In this document: positions 49,650 to 64,000 of the stretch, piece by piece
Numbering within the stretch: position 1 is the stretch's first letter
Layout of the letters: each line of letters opens with the position of its first letter
NCBI RefSeq assembly: GCF_022458985.1
Contig: NC_061772.1
Location: forward strand, 7,988,001 to 8,052,000
Length of the DNA: 64,000 nt
DNA from: Mugil cephalus
Lineage: Eukaryota > Chordata > Actinopteri > Mugiliformes > Mugilidae
Direction: 5' to 3'
Notes under the pieces: model-generated
The model's database searches: none
Seen by the model: the letters and a program-made list of their open reading frames with translations, nothing else
What the model was told of the DNA's origin: nothing
Position numbers and translations under genes: made by a program

Positions 49650-52600
49650 AGCTAGTTATAGATGAGACCTGAGAATTTGAATTATTACTATTATTATTTT
49701 TTTTTTGAGCTTGTATTAAAATAAAAAGAAGAAAACAAAAAAGGAAGATGGATATTTTTAGGCACGCATTGCTATTTTGTTATATTAAAGTCTACATTAC
49801 TAGTAATAGCTCTATATAGCGTATTTTTTCATGTTGTAAATAAGCCAATCTAATGGCTAAACACTGAAATATGTTTTACACAAAAGTTACAAGCTAACAG
49901 CTCATAAATAACCAGTGATTCCTCTCAAACGAATTTTATTAATAATGTATACAACATTTCTATTAATTATTTACTGTGCAGAAATGCAATTTGTGAGCGC
50001 ATGTCTTTAAAAACCGAGAGCGTCATCTAGTGGATCGTTCGCCGACGTGAACGCAGTTAGTTAATGAGGCCTGTGCATCTGGTACCACCGGCCTGCAGCT
50101 CAAACGGAGGTTTTTAAACGCATCACCGCAGCGACTATACTGTAGAGCGTGATGCAGGCACAGCGGGAGATGGTGGGAGCTCAGCACCACAACCCGAAAG
50201 AAGGCACGGAGTAGTTATTATGCTGAGCAGATATGTTAAAAAAAAAAAAAAGGTTGACCGTGGATATTATTTCTGCAGAGTGTCTGTAGTGAGCCTGTTC
50301 TTTGTGAGGAGGTGCAGGACTAGACCAACAATGCTGAGTAAATAAATAAATAACATACAGGATGGCTTAAAGCATCTTGTAGGGTGAGGATTACAGTGGT
50401 GCTATGAAATTCAGTTTCCATCTCAAAGAAGTACACGTTAAAGATTGGCCTTATCTTGTACAGATTCCATAAAATATTCCACAGAAAAACAATTTCTGCT
50501 GGTAAACTGGAAAAGCAGAACAGTGGTAGTACAGTATAGAAATAAAAACTGTTTAAGCTGATGTTTTGTTGATTTGGTTCTACTATGAATTAGGAAGCTG
50601 TAATTGAAATTGTGTTATTAAAATGTTTTAAACTGTAAATAGATTTACAATTTATTATTATCTTAATTATCAATGAATCTTGTAATTATGCCCTCAATTA
50701 ATCAGTGAATCATTTAATCTATAAGATGAAGAAAAAGCGCCGATCATGAAGTCACAGAGCCTGAGGCCACACATTTAAATGTCTTTTTAAATGTGACTGA
50801 TGACCAGCATAAAACATCATTTTACTGTCATAAGCTGTAAGTCAGAAAAATCTAAGACACAGGAATCATCAAACCTTTCATAACAAAAGACACATTTATG
50901 TTGGTTTTTCTAATAATTTGAAAAATATCTCATGACATTTTGTCAGTTATCCCACATAAGTGCATCTGTTTTGCTTTCTTAAACAATTTCCCTCCAAAAA
51001 CTGTTTCCTAAATTAATTGGAAAAATAATTTAAAGAAATTATGTACTGTTATTATTATTATTTTTTTAATAAACCTTGCCTCTGCGGCATGAACTACATT
51101 ATACTGGAGGCACAGACGCCCCTTTACCTCTGTAGCGGCTTGCTGTTTATATTTGTGCCCGCAGAGACCGTGCTGCAGCGCAGCCTTTAATCTGAGCCAC
51201 TGTGTTGGGTTACAGCGGGACACAATGGGACCTCTGTTCTCCACTGAGGTGCCACAGCTGGGACCTCTGCATGCTCAGTGCGCCGCTTATACAGTAAGGA
51301 CTGCAGGCTTTCCAGAGGCAGCTCAGTCTAACCAAGCAGGTACAAGAGATGCTGGAGATGAACATGTTTTGCTTGAGTTATTTCTCTGAAGGCAGGTCAA
51401 CATATAGTTACATTCCCAGCTCCTAGCCCCATAAAAGGAAGCCAACTTACAAAAATGAAAATACTGACTGAGTGCCACCAACCTCTGATCCCACAACAAA
51501 CTAAAACAAAGACTGAACTGGACTTGCTTGAGTCCACTTCTTTTTGTATGTAATTTTTTCACTGATTGCACGGAAATCACTTTTGAAAGGTTTCTCTTTG
51601 CAAACAGTGCGGACAGCAAATACAGTATATGACGCTGAGCTGTCCTTTAACTCCTAATCAACTAATGTATTGTCATCGCTTTTGCCTGTACTTGGAGAAA
51701 TACCTGCATATGTTTTCATGATATTTTTTTGTTTCATTTCAACTCACCAGTCTTAAAGTTGTGGGAGTAGGAACCAAAACAAGGTGGGAGGAGGAGGTAA
51801 TAAGAAGCATGTTTAGTGCTGCATGCATCCTGAAAGAAGCGGAGAGGAGGATGATCTTACTGTTCGAGCAGGAGGAGCAGCAGGCTCTTTGGTTGAGTTT
51901 CAAGGATGTGAGCCAAGGACTTTCAGTCAGCTGGCCCAGCCGGCAGCCATGACAGGAAGTCAGCCTTCAGACATGGTGGTCCCACTCCTACAGAAAACAT
52001 GCACACCCAGCAGCAGCAGCAGCAGCAGCAGCCTGATACGCTCACATTCTTGGTCTATCCCTGCAAGGAATATTCAAAGATGACATATGTGATTTACGTT
52101 GCATCACTGAGCTCACCACAGGCGGAACGGCAGTCAGCACTTTTCCTCTGAGTGACACCTCCGTCAGAGGACTGAACTGGGATCAGGCCTCTCAGGACGT
52201 GATGAGTGCTCTTCAAGCTTACATCTGCATGAAGGTAATTGTGAGCAGATGTCTCCGAGCACTGAGATTTACAGCACAATAGTCCTCCAGGTTCAGGGAT
52301 TCATTAACTTCAGTCACAGAACAAGTAGCAGTTGGAGAGCTGCGGTTTTCAGGAAGCCACTTCCACCAAAACCATTTATTAAAAACGGTTTAGGTTCGTA
52401 CTTTTCATTGTGGCTGCATCAGTTTCATTTCAACACTCTAGTGTCAGTTCATCTGTTTGTTTCTATGCATTATTTATTGTTCTTTTATTCTTTTTTTTTT
52501 TATAATGCATTCATACAATGCTTGTATAAACTCTTGGAAACTAGCTTGAAATAATTTCTCATGAAATAAAAGAAAACTACAGATATAAACTGACTATTAA

Positions 52601-52760
52601 TATATATTCAAATATAAAACATTCTCAATTGCCTAATATTCATGGACTTCATTTTAACAGTATAACCTGATGGTCTCATTGTCTTCATCTTACTTCAACT
52701 GACAGGCTTAAAAAAAATAAAAAAGTAGGACCACAGCACATGTAAAGTACGCTGCTATCA
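49650..52760. other. Intergenic region between cgnl1 and tcf12
   Basis: AT-rich DNA with no supported exon. It contains a CAG repeat (52008-52031). The open frames here (up to about 101 codons at 52249-52554) lack splice context and family similarity. Confidence 0.55.
52008..52031. repeat. CAG trinucleotide repeat, 8 units
   Basis: Eight perfect CAG units lie downstream of tcf12. They would encode serine in one plus-strand open frame (51823-52083), but that frame has no other support as a gene. Confidence 0.95.
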
Positions 52761-52764
52761 CACT

Positions 52765-55700
52765 TTTATTAAAAATAGAAACATATATTCATAGTACTTT
52801 TCATACAGACTACAATGGTCCACTGGTATTATTTTCAAAAAGGAGTTACATACTATAAAACACTCATTTGGCCTAAATCCACTGTAGAAATGTCTAAAAA
52901 AACAAAGACAAACCAACAAACAGAAACAATAAGGAAGTGGGAAATAACCCTCTTGTTTTGGAGCTCATTCTTCTTCACCTTTCCTGTGCATTCGTCTTTT
53001 ACAAAATAAAACTTTATGCAGAGGCGAGAAATGTGAATATGGAAACAGAAACATGTGGTTGCTCAGCGAGTGAAATAAACGCACATACAATTGAGTTTAA
53101 AAAAAGATGGCACATTTATTGCAACATAAATGTTATATACATTGTGTTTTTCTGTTGAAAAAGACAGAAAATTCAAATTCTCGTTGCCGCAGGGTTTTTT
53201 TTTCTTCTTTGATGTGCATCAACAATACCTTTTATTTGACACATTTGAAGAGCAAATCGTTTACCAATCAACAACGCAGGAAGAGGAAGTGGATGGAGGT
53301 CGCACTTTTAGGAATCTGGAGCTTGTGGACTTTTTATCTTTTTTTAAGTGCCAGGCTACGAGCAACTGTTCAGCTGTCTTCTTGAGATGCCATTTGTAAA
53401 TTTCTCGTAATAATCGACAGGTTCTGGTAAATAACCGTACATTTTACTATCTAATATAGTAAAATAAAGTAAGAAACTTTTGCTTTCAAAAATCTAGAAA
53501 GAGTAATATTTAGAATTCAAGAAATATTCTTACAGTATTATTGTATAAAAGACTAACTACAGTGAAAAATAAGCCAAATGTTTTTTTTTTTCCTTTTGAT
53601 TTTCTTTTTTTTTCATATATTATACAAGGGAAAGCATCTGGGAATACAGCAAAGTCTAACTTGGCAAACAGAGGAGCAAAGAAATGATCGGAAGGACGGG
53701 AAATAAAAAACAAAAAGACAGAAAGAAATCCATGTGACGTACATTATACCCTCAATCAAAGTCTGCCAACATGAATACAAGATCATGAATACTGACGTGA
53801 AGAACAAGGCCACATTCAGTCAGAGAATACACAGAAACAGTTTGTGTTCGCTAAAATAAAGTTGTTAATTCATTTAATGTAAACTCTTCGTCGTGGCATC
53901 CTTTATTCTAATTTAAGTCCCTTTATTGTACAGAATACTCATTCTGAATGTGGCAGCCTTGTTTAAGGTGGAGATAATGATAGAGCACAATATACAAAGA
54001 AACAAATGGAATATAAAGCCAGTCTTAACCAAAGACTTAACAAAAGGAGCAACGTAAAGCATGCACACTGATAGGGAAAACAAAATAAAGCCATGACTGA
54101 TGTCTTGAAACACAGAAGAAAATCCTTTTGTTCATTATTGTGCTACAGTTCAATGATATTCAGCAAAATCCATGAAATATCTAGTCTGGCTTACTGTACT
54201 GAGTGTGTCACGGCTTCTAGAAACATCACTGAAAATAACTTAGGTTCTGAATGTCGACAATGTAATGCTGAAAAGAAAGGACCTGTTACAACGCAAACAA
54301 GCATAGCTAATTTTACTCAGAATAACTGCACTGCTTAAAGTTTTATGCCTTGAGATATTAACAGAAAGAAATTCGATATGTTCATCAGGCCAGGAGAAAA
54401 TGTGGTCTTCGTTTGTTTGTTACTACTTCTTCATTAAGAAATCTGATTAGCTCGTGGCAGAAATAGGAAAGAAAACAAGCCACGTCTGTGCTGACATCAG
54501 GATGTAACTGTCAGGAGGCTAAACAAGAATCTTCAAAAATATGTCACTGCTTACATTTAACACTATATGGCAAAGGAGCGGAAGGGCAGCGAGGTCCTCC
54601 CTTCCTTTAGTTAAGACACTAAAATATGCAGGGAATGCTAAGGTTTGCTAAAAGTTTTCTTTCTGTATTTTCACTGCTCGCTATTGAGGAAAACAAAAAC
54701 GCAACTATATCTGAGCTTTCAGTGAAACTACAGTTTGCCATTCTTCTGTCACCTTGGTAGACAATGTTGCTGATGCTAGTGTGGTTGAGCCTGATCTAAA
54801 TTACACAGACACAAACATAGGTAGTTTTGGTTGCACATGTGGCCAGCGGCAGAATGAATAAAATATAAATATAAATAATATATATCCTCTTCTTTTTTTT
54901 TAAAACTGATGGGGCGTGCTTCAGTCTTTCAGTGCTAACAGCTAATGATCGCTTTCATTTGGGTATAAATATCACTATAAACTGGCCAATAAATTAATTT
55001 CAATATTCTCAGTGCCCAAATCTTTTCCTTTTACCTCGGGCTCACCGAAGATTTACCAGGGTGGAGTGCTCATTTTTCACGGTGACACTGGCAAACTATA
55101 GATCAACTGAAAAGTCGCATGCTTCTCTTCGAATTTACCTAACGTTCCCTTTAGACATACACTTTATAGCTCAATAACATAATAAATAGAAAAAAAAAAA
55201 AAGAAACAGACAAAAACAATTGCTGTTACAATGCATTCGTCAATTCAGTTTAGGCACAAAGCAATTTCCACATATGGTTGGAGGAGATTGCGAAGTCTCT
55301 GATTGTTCAGAAGCAACACACTTCTGGCAGACAGTGATATGTGCTGAAGATTTTTCTTTGCGGGGACAAATTTGCAGATGGAATCTGGTCGCAGGGAGCT
55401 GGACGCTTGGCTCTTCTTCAATCTTCGGATTGGATTGTGTTAGGCTCGTGGTTTCGCTTCAAGTGGTCTGTCTCCTCAAATTGGTGTCACAAACCGTGAG
55501 TCCTGTCTGTCACTGGGAAGCAAGGTCGCTGACTCAGACGGGACAGAAATGATCCGCATCAGTTTGATCTGGAGAGAAGAAGCAACAAAAGCACTGATGG
55601 GACGTGTACACCAACAATCACACACGAAACAAAATGAATTCTGCCAGTATTCCAGGTTCAGTGTCAGAACATGCGATTTGATGTTGGACGTATTCATCAA

Positions 55701-56014
55701 AACTTCTCCTCCGTGAGGCGAGTGGAGCTGAAGCAATGGGCCAATTAATCAACTGGTTGATCAAGTCAAAATGTTTCAATCTAACTCTTTGGATCAGTTT
55801 TGGTTTTGGTAAACTTAACATCTTTGAAGATGTCAATTTAGAATTTACAATTTAGAAACTGTGATGGACTTTTTCTCTTTTCTCATTTTTTTTCTCTTTT
55901 GTGTAACAAACAATAATAATGAAATCATAAAAATACTGTATATAAAAAATAATGTCTAATTGAAAATGAGTAAAAAGAATGAACGGCCCGGAGGTGAGAG
56001 TACCTGTGTCCATC
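52765..56014 (-). other. Putative long tcf12 3'UTR
   Basis: After the tcf12 stop codon at 56015 there is about 3.2 kb of AT-rich sequence with no coding support. AATAAA occurs on the minus strand at several places, notably 53120-53115 and 52770-52765. The last is followed by TG-rich sequence about 25-35 bases on and is a plausible distal cleavage signal. A long 3'UTR is usual for TCF12, but the end chosen here is inferred. Confidence 0.45.
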
Positions 56015-63129
<7,115 letters not shown>

Positions 63130-64000
63130 CTGATGAGAAGGAGAGCGACAAAGTGAAGGTCAATGTTAGGAGTCGTCTGATTCAGTTTCATATCAACGTG
63201 ACCAACAGTCGTGTCCCACTGAACGGGGTATACCAACACAAAAGAGAAGTGACACACACGATAACACACTGACATCCTGATTTTCTTCTTTCTTGTTCTA
63301 TCTGAGGTATTTTTATCTTTCAGGGCTCACTTCCTGATGGCTGGACTGCATCCTGACAACATGAGCCGGCCGAGGGTTCCACTAACACCCACACCCACCC
63401 ACAAATGTACGCTGAATCCACACATTAACAGCTCAGAGGGGCTAGCGAACCACAGCACTGAACATCAAATAAGACTTTAAACAATATTTGTTGGAAACCT
63501 TGAGTCTGTAAACGTATCTGAGCACAGTGGGCTTGACAGTGTTTTGAGTCCTTAATGAAGGCCAAGTATCTGGCTTCAATCACAGTCATATTCTTCCACT
63601 ACATTAGCATTGCTAAGTTGTCTTCCTCATTCAATATTTGCATTTAAATGCCAGGTGATGAAGAGGCGGCACAGTCACTTTCTTCATATATTACACAGAA
63701 TTCACATCTGGACACATCTGAGTATGATTGTTTCACTCTATTTGTGCAATTAAGAAAATATAATCTGACGTTTTCTTCTAATTTTTATTCAGAACCTTTT
63801 GATTATAAATAAACTTAAATAATTAAATTAAAAATTTAAAACACACATCTGGAGAATAAATGGAGATAGCTAAGATTATCTGCACCATTCACCTACGACT
63901 GCAAGACGTTCAGAGTGGATTCTGTACGTCCATCTGAGCCAAAAAGATAATCTACAGGCCAGTACAGGAAGGCAAATCACGCTGATTCGATCTGGTGTAA
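63130..64000. other. tcf12 intron running off the right edge
   Basis: The acceptor for the exon at 63129 is ctcatcag. Beyond it no further tcf12 coding exon is recognisable up to the window end, so the upstream exons lie outside. Confidence 0.55.

Noticed and set aside
49379..49672. 97-codon plus-strand open frame in GC-rich DNA
   Set aside because: Explained by GC-rich promoter composition. The repeat GGCTC and lack of similarity argue against a protein.
51823..52083. 86-codon plus-strand frame with a polyserine run
   Set aside because: The serine run is simply the CAG repeat. There is no family similarity or splice context.

Overview
This 64 kb window is vertebrate nuclear DNA. It is most likely from a teleost fish, perhaps a percomorph: introns are short, the DNA is AT-rich with many simple-sequence runs, and the protein sequences are fish-like. 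It is not a prokaryotic or viral segment, and I found no operons, CRISPR arrays or intact mobile elements. All four recognised genes lie on the minus strand and are split by GT-AG introns. Transcription therefore runs from high to low coordinates, in the order tcf12 -> cgnl1 -> myzap -> polr2m. As far as I recall, this is the order on human chromosome 15q21.3 (TCF12, CGNL1, MYZAP/GCOM1, POLR2M), so the block looks like conserved synteny.

Layout from left to right. Positions 1-2.3 kb are intergenic. polr2m (2854-5630, 4 coding exons, 353 aa) encodes the Gdown1 subunit of RNA polymerase II. myzap (7996-17441, 14 coding exons, 704 aa) encodes the myocardial zonula adherens protein, here with a long Ser/Pro/Thr-rich C-terminal extension. 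About 17.5-24.5 kb is intergenic with microsatellites, a 69-bp tandem duplication and a possible DNA-transposon end. cgnl1 (25823-46980, 18 coding exons, 1304 aa) encodes paracingulin, and a probable non-coding first exon lies near 49.25-49.6 kb in GC-rich sequence. About 49.7-52.7 kb is intergenic. From 52.76 kb to the right edge lies the 3' part of tcf12 (HEB): a long putative 3'UTR and seven coding exons, including the bHLH exon and a 72-bp cassette exon. The 5' part of tcf12 lies beyond the window.

Working together: cgnl1 and myzap products are coiled-coil junction proteins (tight/adherens junctions and cardiac intercalated discs). myzap and polr2m are adjacent, and in mammals they form a read-through 'GRINL1A complex' locus. 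The exon phases here would allow the same in-frame read-through. tcf12 is a class I bHLH transcription factor. I reconstructed every coding exon by finding splice sites, checking phase continuity, and comparing the translations with family sequences from memory. In all three complete genes the exon lengths sum to an uninterrupted frame. I saw no convincing previously undescribed system. The more unusual points are the myzap C-terminal repeat, the phase-compatible read-through junction, the tcf12 cassette and NAGNAG acceptor, and a few non-coding repeats and palindromes.
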